Shown: piece by piece, positions 26,812 to 36,376 of the stretch
Layout of the letters: every line of letters begins with the position of its first letter
How positions within the stretch are numbered: the first letter of the stretch is position 1
Translations under genes and position numbers: made by a program
NCBI GenBank assembly: GCA_036652735.1
Contig: JAVVVI010000005.1
Coordinates: 1 to 64,000 of the forward strand
From: JAGOGN01 sp036652735
GTDB taxonomy: Bacteria > Bacillota > Clostridia > Lachnospirales > Lachnospiraceae
Length of the DNA stretch: 64,000 nucleotides
Direction: 5' to 3'
Notes under the pieces: generated by a model
What the model was told of the DNA's origin: nothing
Databases searched by the model: none
The model's input: only the letters and a program-made list of their open reading frames with translations

Positions 26812-28569
26812 CTATAATACTCTCTTGAATTTTTTTTCCATTTCTTTTTTTGTGATTTCTACAATAGTTGGTCGGCCATGTGGACAGTGATATGGATTCT
26901 CTAATTCTAACAGTTCCGTTAAAATGGACTCTATTTCCGGTCTGCTAAGCGTTTGATTTCCTTTAACTGCGGCCTTGCAAGACATCATGGCTGCTTTTTC
27001 TAAAATAATCTGTGGGGTTTTGCCCATTCCACTATCCAAAAGAGAATCTAAAAGTTCAATCAACAAGTCCTCTCCTCCAATGGAAAGCATATTATATGGA
27101 ACTGCTGTAACAGAATATTCTTTTCCTCCAAATGATTCAATTTGGAAGCCAAGCGCAGACAATTCTTTTTCAAACTGTTTGAAACAAGAAACTTCTTCAT
27201 TGGACAGACTGACTATAATTGGCGGGCACAGTGCCTGGGAACTCATTGTCCCATTTAACAATCGTTTCATGGTTTGTTCATACAGGATTCGTTCATGTGC
27301 TGCATGCTGATCGATAATGTATAGGCTGTCGTTATATTCCACTAACCAGTAGGTCTGAAACACCTGCCCTATAATTGTTGTCTTTATCTTTGCTTTTGGG
27401 GATAAAAAAGGGGCCTGAAACAGGTTTTGTTCTTCATACTTTTCCTCATAAGGCGAGGTTTCCCGCACTGCTTTTTTTACAGCCTCCATTCTTTTTTTCT
27501 CAAAAGGTTCCGGTTGTACCTTGGGTAAGATTGCTGGCTTTATAAATTGAGTTGCTTCTACTGGGGATTTGGCAATTAATTCCCCGGAATTTAATGTCGC
27601 TCGAATCCCTTCTCTTATTTGATTCACAACGGTTTCTTCCTGTGAAAAGCGAAGTTCCATCTTTGTTGGATGAACATTTACATCTACAAGCTCCGAATTC
27701 ATTTGAAGATGAATCACCACAAATGGAAATTTATGCTGCATCATATAGCTTTGATACCCTTCTTCCACTGCCTGTGAGAGTAAATTGCTTTTCACATAAC
27801 GTCCATTTACAAAAAAATTCTCATAATTGCGATTTCCTCTGGAAATAATTGGCTTTCCAATAAAACCGGTGGCGCCAAATAGTTCACTCTGTATCTGTAA
27901 TGGAAGAATATCAGATACAAAGCTGCGGCCAAATACCTGATAGATTAAATCTTTTAGATGGTCATTGCCCGGTGTTTGAAGTTTTACCTGGCCATTTATA
28001 ATTAATTTCATGGATACTTCCGGATGTGACAATGCAATATGCTCCATAAGGGAACTAATATAGCCCCCTTCTGTCTGTGGTGTCTTTAAAAATTTTCTCC
28101 TTGCCGGAGTATTAAAGAATAAATTTCTTACCACAAACGTAGTTCCTTCCGGTGCTCCAATTTCTTCTAATTCCACTTCTTTTCCACCTTCGATTACATA
28201 CCTGGAACCGGTAATGGAAAGTGGTGTCTTGGTAATGACTTCCATCTGGCTTACGGCTGCAATACTGGAAAGTGCTTCACCCCGAAATCCCAAAGACAGC
28301 ACCGTCTGTAAATCTTCTGCCGAAGAAATTTTACTGGTTGCATGACGTAAAAATGCCGCCTGTATTTGTTCTTTTTCTATTCCACATCCATTATCCGTTA
28401 CACGAATCAGGGCCGTTCCCCCTTCTCGAATCTCTACTGTAAGAACCGTAGCCTTTGCATCGATTGCATTTTCTACAAGCTCTTTCACTACGCTGCAAGG
28501 TCGTTCCACTACTTCACCGGCTGCTATTTTATCAATGGTCTGTTGATCCAATACTTGTATATTTGCCAT
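26812..28569 (-). CDS. mutL: DNA mismatch repair protein MutL
   Basis: GHKL ATPase and latent nickase of mismatch repair. In 585 residues the N-terminal ATPase has E-L-V-E-N-A-I-D-A (30-38) and G-F-R-G-E-A-L. The C-terminal endonuclease domain has the complete D-Q-H-A-x2-E-x4-E motif at 420-431 and a terminal C-P-H-G-R-P motif. The nicking motif is expected in organisms without MutH. It starts one base after the mutS stop. Confidence 0.97.
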   Translation of the reverse strand: MANIQVLDQQTIDKIAAGEVVERPCSVVKELVENAIDAKATVLTVEIREGGTALIRVTDNGCGIEKEQIQAAFLRHATSKISSAEDLQTVLSLGFRGEALSSIAAVSQMEVITKTPLSITGSRYVIEGGKEVELEEIGAPEGTTFVVRNLFFNTPARRKFLKTPQTEGGYISSLMEHIALSHPEVSMKLIINGQVKLQTPGNDHLKDLIYQVFGRSFVSDILPLQIQSELFGATGFIGKPIISRGNRNYENFFVNGRYVKSNLLSQAVEEGYQSYMMQHKFPFVVIHLQMNSELVDVNVHPTKMELRFSQEETVVNQIREGIRATLNSGELIAKSPVEATQFIKPAILPKVQPEPFEKKRMEAVKKAVRETSPYEEKYEEQNLFQAPFLSPKAKIKTTIIGQVFQTYWLVEYNDSLYIIDQHAAHERILYEQTMKRLLNGTMSSQALCPPIIVSLSNEEVSCFKQFEKELSALGFQIESFGGKEYSVTAVPYNMLSIGGEDLLIELLDSLLDSGMGKTPQIILEKAAMMSCKAAVKGNQTLSRPEIESILTELLELENPYHCPHGRPTIVEITKKEMEKKFKRVL

Positions 28570-28570
28570 T

Positions 28571-31225
28571 TTACCACCTATTCTTTACAGTAGTCTGTAA
28601 CTGATACAATTTATTTAATGCTTCCATTGGCGTCATATTGCTTAAATCAAGTGTCTCTAATTCTTTTAAGATATCATTATCCTTCTTTGTATCAAAAAAA
28701 GACAATTGAGCCAAATCAACCTCATCAAGGGGTTGTACTTTTTTGCTTTTTCTGGTATTTTCCGGAAGGGCTGCTGAAATATTACGTGCCTGTGCCGTTA
28801 AATCATTTAAACTCAATTCTTCTACAAGTTCCTTTGCACGGGAAATCACACGATCCGGAACACCTGCAAGTTTTGCAACCTGAATACCATAACTTTTATC
28901 GGCTCCACCGGGAACTATTTTTCGTAAAAAAACAATGGTATCTCCTTTTTCACGTACTGCTATGCAATAGTTATTCACATTATCAAGCTTGCCTTCCAGT
29001 TCCGTCAACTCATGGTAATGGGTAGCAAACAAGGTTTTTGCACCTAAGAGTTTCGGGTTACTGATATATTCCACAACCGCCCAGGCAATGCTTAGTCCGT
29101 CATAGGTACTGGTTCCTCTTCCTATTTCATCCAGAATCAATAAACTGTTCTTTGTGGCATTTCTTAATATATTCGCAACTTCTGTCATTTCCACCATAAA
29201 GGTACTTTGACCGGAAGCCAGATCATCCGATGCACCGACTCTTGTGAAAATTCGGTCTACAATTCCAATTTCTGCTTTTTCGGCGGGTATAAAACATCCC
29301 ATTTGTGCCATTAACACAATTAACGCAGTTTGCCTCATATAGGTTGATTTTCCTGCCATATTTGGTCCGGTAATAATTGAAATTCGTTTTTTTTCGTTAT
29401 CCAGATACGTATCATTGGCAATGAACATTTGATTTGCAATCATTTTCTCTACCACCGGATGACGTCCCTCTTTAATATTTATAATTCCATTTTCGTTAAT
29501 GGAAGGACGAACATAATTATTGCGTTCCGATACATAAGCAAGACAGGAAAACACATCCAATTGTGCAATTGCTTTTGCCGTATGATGAATTCGTACCACT
29601 TGTTCTGCCACTTCATTTCTTACCTTACAGAACAAGTCATACTCTAAGCTGACTAATTTATCCTCTGCTCCAAGTATGGTTTCTTCCAGCTTTTTTAATT
29701 CCGGTGTAATATAACGCTCGGCATTGGCAAGGGTTTGTTTTCTGGTATAGTAGTCCGGAACCTCTCCTTTATAGGCATTGGTGATTTCAAGATAATATCC
29801 AAATACACGATTGTATTTTATCTTCAAATTCTTAATTCCTGTTTTCCTGCGTTCCTCTTCTTCTAATTGTGCAAGCCAGTTTTTCCCTTCTGTCTTCGCG
29901 CTGCGCAGCTGATCTACTTCTTCTTCATATCCATTTTTTAAAATACCTCCTTCTCGTAAGGAAATCGGTGGTTCCTCTATAATGGACCGGTCAATTAAAG
30001 TAAACAGATCTTTCAGTGGATCCATCTGCTCCTGAATCTCAGCAAGAAGTGGCACCTTTAACTCTTCCAAAAGAGTCTTTAGAAATGGAATCATTCCAAT
30101 GGAATTTTTAAATGCAATTAAGTCTCTTGGATTTGCCGTCTCATAAGTAATCTTGCTAATCAATCGTTCCAGATCATAAATGGGATTTAAGTATTCTCTT
30201 ACTTCATCTCTTGTAATTAAATGCTCATTGAAACAGCCAATTGCATCCTGGCGTTTTAGAATCTCACTGCGTTCAATCAAGGGCTGTTCCACATAGGAAC
30301 GCAGCAGTCTTGCTCCCATTGCCGTTTTTGTCTTATCCAGAACACCAAGCAAAGAACCTGATTTGTTTTTTTCTCTTAGGGTTTCTACCAATTCCAGGTT
30401 TCTTCTGGAAGAACCATCAATTACCATATATTTTCCAATGGAATAGGGGGTCAATGCTGTAATATGAGAGAGACTGGTTTTCTGCGTCTCATACAGATAT
30501 TTCAAAAGAGAGCCTGCCGCAATCATACCACTTTCATAGTCCTCTAACCCAAGGCCATTTAAGTGTGCCAGTCCAAAATGCTGTTTCAGTGTCTGTTCTG
30601 CCACGGCATCATCAAAATACCATAAATCAAGCGCATAAATTGCAATTTTAAGTCTGTTTTTTAAATCGTCAAAATTAAGTCCGCACATGAAAAATGCTTC
30701 ATTGCATACAATTTCCGAGGGTGCAAACATCATAATTTCATCTAAGAGCTTCTGTTGATCGCTTAATTCCGTTGTAAAAAAATCTCCTGTGGATACATCT
30801 GCCACCGACAATCCAAAGCTCTCTTCCATATATACAATACACATAATGTAGTTGTTTTTGCTTTCATCCAATGCCTGCATGCAAAGATTTGTTCCGGGTG
30901 TAACCACCCTTACCACTTCTCGTTTAACCAAGCCTTTTGCCTGCTTTGGATCTTCCACCTGTTCACAAATTGCAACCTTATATCCTTTTGAAACCAGTTT
31001 ATTTAAATAACCTTCCACTGCATGAAATGGTACTCCACACATGGGAGCCCGTTCTTTTTGACCGCAGTTTTTTCCGGTTAATGTAATTTCCAGTTCTTTT
31101 GATGCTGTAATTGCATCTTCAAAGAACATCTCATAAAAATCACCCAGACGATAAAACAAAATACAATCGCTGTATTCTTTTTTCGTTTCTAAATATTTTT
31201 GCATCATTGGTGTTAATTCTTCCAC
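28571..31225 (-). CDS. mutS: DNA mismatch recognition protein MutS
   Basis: Recognises mismatches and small loops. The protein has the N-terminal mismatch-binding motif with F-Y-E-M-F-F, and the ABC-like ATPase with Walker A T-G-P-N-M-A-G-K-S-T (about residue 620), the L-D-E-I-G-R-G-T-S motif and a C-terminal dimerisation helix. I chose GTG at 31225, giving 884 residues beginning M-E-E-L-T-P-M-M-Q-K-Y: AAGGA lies ten bases upstream and the start lies 14 bases after the previous stop. The longer open frame has no MutS-like sequence. Confidence 0.96.
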   Translation of the reverse strand: MEELTPMMQKYLETKKEYSDCILFYRLGDFYEMFFEDAITASKELEITLTGKNCGQKERAPMCGVPFHAVEGYLNKLVSKGYKVAICEQVEDPKQAKGLVKREVVRVVTPGTNLCMQALDESKNNYIMCIVYMEESFGLSVADVSTGDFFTTELSDQQKLLDEIMMFAPSEIVCNEAFFMCGLNFDDLKNRLKIAIYALDLWYFDDAVAEQTLKQHFGLAHLNGLGLEDYESGMIAAGSLLKYLYETQKTSLSHITALTPYSIGKYMVIDGSSRRNLELVETLREKNKSGSLLGVLDKTKTAMGARLLRSYVEQPLIERSEILKRQDAIGCFNEHLITRDEVREYLNPIYDLERLISKITYETANPRDLIAFKNSIGMIPFLKTLLEELKVPLLAEIQEQMDPLKDLFTLIDRSIIEEPPISLREGGILKNGYEEEVDQLRSAKTEGKNWLAQLEEEERRKTGIKNLKIKYNRVFGYYLEITNAYKGEVPDYYTRKQTLANAERYITPELKKLEETILGAEDKLVSLEYDLFCKVRNEVAEQVVRIHHTAKAIAQLDVFSCLAYVSERNNYVRPSINENGIINIKEGRHPVVEKMIANQMFIANDTYLDNEKKRISIITGPNMAGKSTYMRQTALIVLMAQMGCFIPAEKAEIGIVDRIFTRVGASDDLASGQSTFMVEMTEVANILRNATKNSLLILDEIGRGTSTYDGLSIAWAVVEYISNPKLLGAKTLFATHYHELTELEGKLDNVNNYCIAVREKGDTIVFLRKIVPGGADKSYGIQVAKLAGVPDRVISRAKELVEELSLNDLTAQARNISAALPENTRKSKKVQPLDEVDLAQLSFFDTKKDNDILKELETLDLSNMTPMEALNKLYQLQTTVKNRW

Positions 31226-31239
31226 ACTTTTCCCATCCT

Positions 31240-32835
31240 TTACTTTGAAGCATAAGTCCTTATAATGACCTCCGCAACCTTTAAACCATCCATTGCTGCA
31301 GACATAATTCCACCTGCATATCCGGCACCTTCCCCACAAGGATACAGACCTTTTACATTGCTTTCCAATTCTTCATTGCGTACCATGCGAACAGGTGAAG
31401 ATGTCCTGCTTTCAATTCCCGATAAAATACAGTCTTTTTGATCAAATCCTTTTATCTTTTTTGCAAACAGATGCATTCCTTCACAAAAACCCTCATTCCA
31501 TTCCTTTGGCAGCAGTGCTCTAAGATTGGCAAATGTGGTATCACCTTTTGCTTTTGAAGAAAAGCTTCCATACGCGGTGCTTTTAATATTTGCTTCAAAA
31601 TCACCAAACAGTTGTTGTGGTATCCGTCCCTTTCCAAGTGAAAATGCCATTTCTTCTAATTTCTGCTGAAAATGCATCCCACCCAATGGACCTTTATCCG
31701 GATAATCCTCAGGGGTAACCGATAGAATAATTGCACTGTTTGCATTTCCGGATTCTCTTTTACTATAACTCATTCCATTTATTGCAAGCTTTCCCTGCTC
31801 TGAAGATGCATTCACAATAAATCCACCCGGACACATACAAAAAGAATAAAGTCCCCTTTTACAGGATAAGGCAGCCGTAAGTTTATAATCCGCTGCACCT
31901 AATTCTTCCAGAAACTCCTGCCCATATTGAATCTTATTAATCATGCTCTGCGGATGTTCCACTCGAAAGCCCACCGCAAAGGATTTTGCCTCCAGTTCAA
32001 TACCGGTTTTCTGCAATTCACAAAAGGTATCTCTTGCACTATGACCAATTGCCAGTATGACACAATCCGCTGCTATTCTTTGCTTTTGTGTACCCTTTTC
32101 CAAGATGAGTGCTTCCAGGTGATTTTCGTTTACCACAAACCCGGTAACTTTTGTATTAAATTGTACGCTTCCGCCAAGACGTATAATTTCCTTGCGCATA
32201 TTCTGTACGATTGAAATCAATACATCCGTACCAATATGAGGCTTATTCACATACGTAATCTCTTTGGGTGCACCCATCTGGACAAAAAGATCCAATACTT
32301 TTTTATTTCTACCAAAGGAATCTTTCACTAAGGTATTTAATTTTCCATCGGAAAAGGTTCCTGCACCACCTTCACCAAATTGAACATTGGACTCTTGGTT
32401 TAATCTTCCTGTCTCCCAAAAATTCTGTACCTGTTGTGCCCGCTCTAAAACAGGTTCCCCTCTCTCAATAACAATGGGACAATACCCCTGTTGTGCAAGT
32501 AAAAGGGCACAGAATAATCCGGCTGGCCCACTGCCAACAATAACCGGCGGAGTGGTTAAGATTCCCGTCCCTTTTGGAGGAATTTGATAGTTCACCTCCT
32601 GACAAAGTTCCACTTTGGCTGAATGGATTCTTTTTATTACTTTTGCTTCCTGCTCTACGCCAACCTGAACCGTATACACCCATTGAAGTTCGTTTTTCTT
32701 TCTTGCGTCAATGGATTTTTTCTTTATAACATATGTAAACTTCTCTGCTTCTTTTAAGTGCAGCAGCTTGCGTATTTTTTCTTCTAATTCTTCTTGTCCA
32801 TGTAATGGCAATCGAAGTTCTGTTATTCTTAACAT
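31240..32835 (-). CDS. FAD-dependent oxidoreductase, COG2509-like
   Basis: A 531-residue flavoprotein with an N-terminal extension of about 90 residues and a Rossmann FAD-binding motif G-S-G-P-A-G at 101-106, ending with a second flavin motif (Y-P-C-G-E-G-A-G-Y-A-G-G-I). This fits the uncharacterised COG2509 dehydrogenase group. The start is ATG 32835 after GAGGTG, overlapping the preceding flavoprotein gene by 7 bases. The electron donor and substrate are unknown; the link to mutS seems positional. Confidence 0.82.
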   Translation of the reverse strand: MLRITELRLPLHGQEELEEKIRKLLHLKEAEKFTYVIKKKSIDARKKNELQWVYTVQVGVEQEAKVIKRIHSAKVELCQEVNYQIPPKGTGILTTPPVIVGSGPAGLFCALLLAQQGYCPIVIERGEPVLERAQQVQNFWETGRLNQESNVQFGEGGAGTFSDGKLNTLVKDSFGRNKKVLDLFVQMGAPKEITYVNKPHIGTDVLISIVQNMRKEIIRLGGSVQFNTKVTGFVVNENHLEALILEKGTQKQRIAADCVILAIGHSARDTFCELQKTGIELEAKSFAVGFRVEHPQSMINKIQYGQEFLEELGAADYKLTAALSCKRGLYSFCMCPGGFIVNASSEQGKLAINGMSYSKRESGNANSAIILSVTPEDYPDKGPLGGMHFQQKLEEMAFSLGKGRIPQQLFGDFEANIKSTAYGSFSSKAKGDTTFANLRALLPKEWNEGFCEGMHLFAKKIKGFDQKDCILSGIESRTSSPVRMVRNEELESNVKGLYPCGEGAGYAGGIMSAAMDGLKVAEVIIRTYASK

Positions 32836-34115
32836 TTTCCCACCTCTGCGGCATGTTTTCCTGCAACATATCCGGAAGACCAAGCCCATTGTAAATTGTA
32901 TCCCCCACATTTTCCATCAATGTCTATAAGCTCTCCGGCAAAAAATACATGGTCTGCATAGTTTGACATTAACGTCTGATTATTAATCTCAGCTGTGGAG
33001 ATTCCACCTGCACATACCTGTGCATCCTGATAATCCTTTGTCCCCACAATGTCAACCGTAAATTCCTTCATCATTGTTACTAACTTTATACACAGCTTTA
33101 AGGATAATTCGCTGCTTTTCAGATTTGGATTCACCGTACTTCTTTTTAACAGTACCGGAATTAATTTTTTTGAAAATAATCCAATTAAGGCTTCTCCAAC
33201 CGTTTTATTCTGTGCACTTTGAAAGGACTGCATTAAATAGTCCTGTAGATGCAGTGCGTCCATTTGCGGCATAAAATCAATGACTGCCTGAACCTTTCGT
33301 CCATCCTTGCAGGCCTTTCCTGCATACCTGCTTAATTGGAACACTACGATGCCTGAAATTCCATAATCGGTTAATTGCAATTCACCGGATTCTTCTCCGA
33401 TTTTCACACCATCAATATACAATTTCAGTGTTATTTCTGCACGAATTCCTGCAAGATTCTTAAAAAAAGATTGATTCGACTTCAACTGAACCAACGCCGG
33501 TACAATATCTATAAAATGATGTCCTAATTCTTCTATATATGGATTGGCACTTCCATCACAACCGGTATTGCGTCCCGCATATAATCCGGTTGCAAAAATA
33601 AGACTCTTCCCGGATAACTCCACTACACTACCGATTTCATCCTTCTGATCCTCCGAAAGCGATTGTGCAAGAACCGTGTATCCTTCCCGGCAGCGATTGA
33701 TTTTAGTAAGGGACGTATTACATAAAACAGCTACCTTTAATCTGCGAAGTTCCATCTCCAATACTTCTAATATGGCGGTTGCCTGTTCACAATTGGGATA
33801 TACATATCCATTTTTTATTTTGGGATAAATACCCAGTTCCCGGAAAAAATTAAGGGTATCCTTTTCATTAAATTGGGAAAAGATTGGCAATACAAAGGCA
33901 GGGTCATTACCTCTGTAATTGGAAATTCCCTGCTCAAGATTAGTATAATTGCATTTTCCGTTTCCGGTTGATAAAATCTTTTTTCCGATTCGATTCAGAT
34001 GGTCAATAACCACCACTTTCGCACCCTGTCTGGACGCAGTAATTGCAGCCATTAATCCGGAAGCTCCACCACCGACTACAATCACATCATATTTTTTAAT
34101 GCTTACCTGTTTCAT
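32829..34115 (-). CDS. HI0933/BaiN-type flavoprotein
   Basis: A 428-residue NAD(P)/FAD-dependent oxidoreductase of the HI0933 family (COG2081). The dinucleotide motif G-G-G-A-S-G is at 15-20, with the S-T-G-N-G-K-C-N-Y-T-N signature near 50-60 and a C-terminal G-E-L-I-D-I-D-G-K-C-G-G-Y-N-L-Q-W-A motif. BaiN in bile-acid converters belongs here, but the family is widespread, so no bile-acid role is claimed. The start is ATG 34115; an upstream in-frame TTG has no ribosome site. A perfect hairpin precedes the start. Confidence 0.85.
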   Translation of the reverse strand: MKQVSIKKYDVIVVGGGASGLMAAITASRQGAKVVVIDHLNRIGKKILSTGNGKCNYTNLEQGISNYRGNDPAFVLPIFSQFNEKDTLNFFRELGIYPKIKNGYVYPNCEQATAILEVLEMELRRLKVAVLCNTSLTKINRCREGYTVLAQSLSEDQKDEIGSVVELSGKSLIFATGLYAGRNTGCDGSANPYIEELGHHFIDIVPALVQLKSNQSFFKNLAGIRAEITLKLYIDGVKIGEESGELQLTDYGISGIVVFQLSRYAGKACKDGRKVQAVIDFMPQMDALHLQDYLMQSFQSAQNKTVGEALIGLFSKKLIPVLLKRSTVNPNLKSSELSLKLCIKLVTMMKEFTVDIVGTKDYQDAQVCAGGISTAEINNQTLMSNYADHVFFAGELIDIDGKCGGYNLQWAWSSGYVAGKHAAEVGKC

Positions 34116-34124
34116 CTTAATCAC

Positions 34125-34148
34125 CCAGCTAATTGTATCATTAGCTGG
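34125..34148 (-). repeat. Hairpin between the BofC-like gene and the HI0933-type gene
   Basis: Perfect 9-bp arms CCAGCTAAT and ATTAGCTGG enclose a 6-nt loop. On the minus strand the hairpin begins just before the stop codon of the BofC-like gene and ends nine bases before the next ATG; its last GG bases are part of the only plausible ribosome site. No T-run follows, so translational control is more likely than termination. Confidence 0.55.
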
Positions 34149-34599
34149 AATAGTTTTCAAGGAAATTGTATAGCTCGTCCAAAGTATAAATAGGTTTTCC
34201 CAATAAAATATCCTGTTTTATATTGGAAGGCAGTCCCTGAAAATAGATATCTGTAGTTTCATATAAAGTAATGCCGTCACCATAATATACAATTACATAA
34301 TCGTCCACCATTTTCAAATAGAACATGGGTGGTACCTCACTTGTTGATTCTGTGGGAATCGTTTCCTGTATATGTTCTCTCTGTGCAAAGGGTTCTTTTT
34401 GCACTTTTTCTTGTGGCACTTGTGCCGGCTCCACCTTTTTGGTGATTTGTTTTTCTTCTTTTATATGAATCTCCTTTTGTGGATAATCATTGGGTTTCAC
34501 TTGATTTCGAATATAAGACAGACTAAAAAAATAAGCTGCTGCGCCAAGAATAATCAGCCATAAAATAAGAACCAGGCGATACCTATGTGTTTTTTTCAT
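34141..34599 (-). CDS. BofC C-terminal-domain-like membrane protein
   Basis: A 152-residue protein with one membrane segment (about 7-27), a Glu/Lys-rich linker (about 35-85) and a C-terminal domain with V-Y-Y-G-D-G-I-T-L-Y-E-T-T-D-I and ending F-L-E-N-Y-S-S. That domain resembles the BofC C-terminal domain, which in Bacillus restrains the SpoIVB protease during late sporulation. The start is the ATG six bases after GGAGG. No spoIVB is in this window, so the sporulation role is inferred from domain resemblance only. Confidence 0.65.
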   Translation of the reverse strand: MKKTHRYRLVLILWLIILGAAAYFFSLSYIRNQVKPNDYPQKEIHIKEEKQITKKVEPAQVPQEKVQKEPFAQREHIQETIPTESTSEVPPMFYLKMVDDYVIVYYGDGITLYETTDIYFQGLPSNIKQDILLGKPIYTLDELYNFLENYSS

Positions 34600-34683
34600 A
34601 ATCATCCTCCAAACTTACAATGATTTGAATCTCACATCTAGTATTCACATGGTTCTCATCTTTTATTCATTTCATACTATAAC

Positions 34684-36345
34684 TTATCGTCTTGGCAGTA
34701 AATGTAGTTTCATAAAAATCTGAACAAGGGTTCTTCCTTTTGGAAAGGTGGCTATTTCACTTGCCGAAAGTCCACGAAACAATAAGAGCAATATACCATA
34801 CAGAACTGCTCCTACAAAAATAGCTGCTATGGTTGCTATACTATTGATTGAAAGTAATAGCATAACTCCTTTATAGAGAAAATAAACAGCCACACCCATA
34901 ATTGCGGAACAGATTCCGGGAATTATAAATGTTCTTCGTATTTCCTGTCGGTAATGCAGATAGCGGCGAATCGACCTTCCATTCAAAATGCACATAAGTG
35001 CCGGATATACCACCGTAGCAATCACCACTGCATAAATATTAAGCTTAAATCCAAATAGCAGAATAAGAAGGACCAAAATATGTAGAATCAATGCAATGAT
35101 TGCATTTTTTACCGGTTCCTGTAATCGATTGATTCCCTGCAATATTCCATTCGTTAAGGTAGACAAGGAATAGAATATAATCGCCACTGCACCAAGGCGC
35201 ATTTGATTTGCTGCAAGCATGGATGCATCTCCAAATAAAAGCTGTAAAATTGGTGATGCCAGTACTCCCATTCCTACTGCACAAGGGAAGGCAATTACCA
35301 TAACAAATCGAATTGCTTTATTGGTTTTAACACGTACTTCACGCAGATCCCGTCTTGTAAACGCACCTGTCAGACTAGGTACCGCAGATGCTGCCATGGC
35401 GGATGCAATTGCAATTGGTACATTAATCAAGACTTTATATTTACCGGTAAACACACCCCACCAGATATCAACATTATATTGGCTGTAATTCTGCATTGCC
35501 GCAATATTTTTAAAGATTCCCTGATCCACAATCGAACTAATATTATAAATAGTGGTGCTTAATAGTACCGGAACAATGGTAAGCACAAGGACTTTTAAAA
35601 TGCTTCCATAGTCCATAACTCCCTTTTCCCGTTCTCTTTTCATCTTTTTACGAAATCCCGGGCGGAAAATTGCAAAAACAAAGATTACAAATAATAATCC
35701 TGCAATGGCACCCATTGTGGTTCCAAAGGTTCCTCCTGCCGCACCAAATGCAGCACTATACTCTCTTGTATTCCCAAGGACACCCCCGACTTTGGTCCCA
35801 TATTGAAATAAAAAATATGCGGCCAGTACACTGATAAAGGCATTGACAAGCTGCTCTATAATTTGAGAAATTGCAGTTGGCATCATCGTCCCCATACCCT
35901 GGAAAAATCCTCGTAAAACACCCAGCACAGAAAATATTACTAGTGTTGGTGCAAGTACCCGCAGTGCATAGATACTAAGCGGTGTTCGCAGCAACGTATC
36001 CGTAAGAAATCCTGCACCAAACCACACAATCAGACAAGCAATAAAGCCGGTGGAAAGTGCGAATAGCAACGAACATTTTACAACTCGATATACCGTTTTT
36101 ATTTCATTTTTGGCGGCATGGGCAGACACAATCTTTGAAACTGCCAATGGAATACTGTAAGATGAAATTAACAGCATTAAATTGTACACCTCAAACGCTG
36201 CACCATAATAATTATTTCCTAAATCTCCTATAATTGCCGTCATAGGCATGCGGTAAACCAGACCTATGATTCTGGATACAATCGAAGCAATTGCTAATAT
36301 ACTTCCCTGTACCAAAAAGTTTGATGTATTTCCTTTTTTTTCCAT
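34684..36345 (-). CDS. MurJ/SpoVB-type polysaccharide (lipid II) flippase
   Basis: MOP-superfamily transporter of 553 residues with about 14 membrane segments and the conserved N-terminal stretch I-L-A-I-A-S-I-V-S-R-I-I-G. Paralogues in spore formers include MurJ, SpoVB and YtgP, which flip lipid-linked peptidoglycan precursors; the branch cannot be fixed by eye. The start at 36345 has GAAAGAG five bases upstream. It lies 31 bases after the DUF3048 gene. Confidence 0.85.
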   Translation of the reverse strand: MEKKGNTSNFLVQGSILAIASIVSRIIGLVYRMPMTAIIGDLGNNYYGAAFEVYNLMLLISSYSIPLAVSKIVSAHAAKNEIKTVYRVVKCSLLFALSTGFIACLIVWFGAGFLTDTLLRTPLSIYALRVLAPTLVIFSVLGVLRGFFQGMGTMMPTAISQIIEQLVNAFISVLAAYFLFQYGTKVGGVLGNTREYSAAFGAAGGTFGTTMGAIAGLLFVIFVFAIFRPGFRKKMKREREKGVMDYGSILKVLVLTIVPVLLSTTIYNISSIVDQGIFKNIAAMQNYSQYNVDIWWGVFTGKYKVLINVPIAIASAMAASAVPSLTGAFTRRDLREVRVKTNKAIRFVMVIAFPCAVGMGVLASPILQLLFGDASMLAANQMRLGAVAIIFYSLSTLTNGILQGINRLQEPVKNAIIALILHILVLLILLFGFKLNIYAVVIATVVYPALMCILNGRSIRRYLHYRQEIRRTFIIPGICSAIMGVAVYFLYKGVMLLLSINSIATIAAIFVGAVLYGILLLLFRGLSASEIATFPKGRTLVQIFMKLHLLPRR

Positions 36346-36376
36346 AAAAACTCTTTCCATTGTTATTTTTCTTAAC

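Noticed and set aside
31226..31339. Longer N-terminus for MutS
   Set aside because: The extra residues do not look like MutS and overlap the previous gene; GTG at 31225 has a ribosome site and gives the usual beginning.
34600..34683. SigG-type promoter for the BofC-like gene (TGAATA and CATTGTAA)
   Set aside because: The spacing is 19 bp and the start would fall on the ribosome site, so the match is not convincing.
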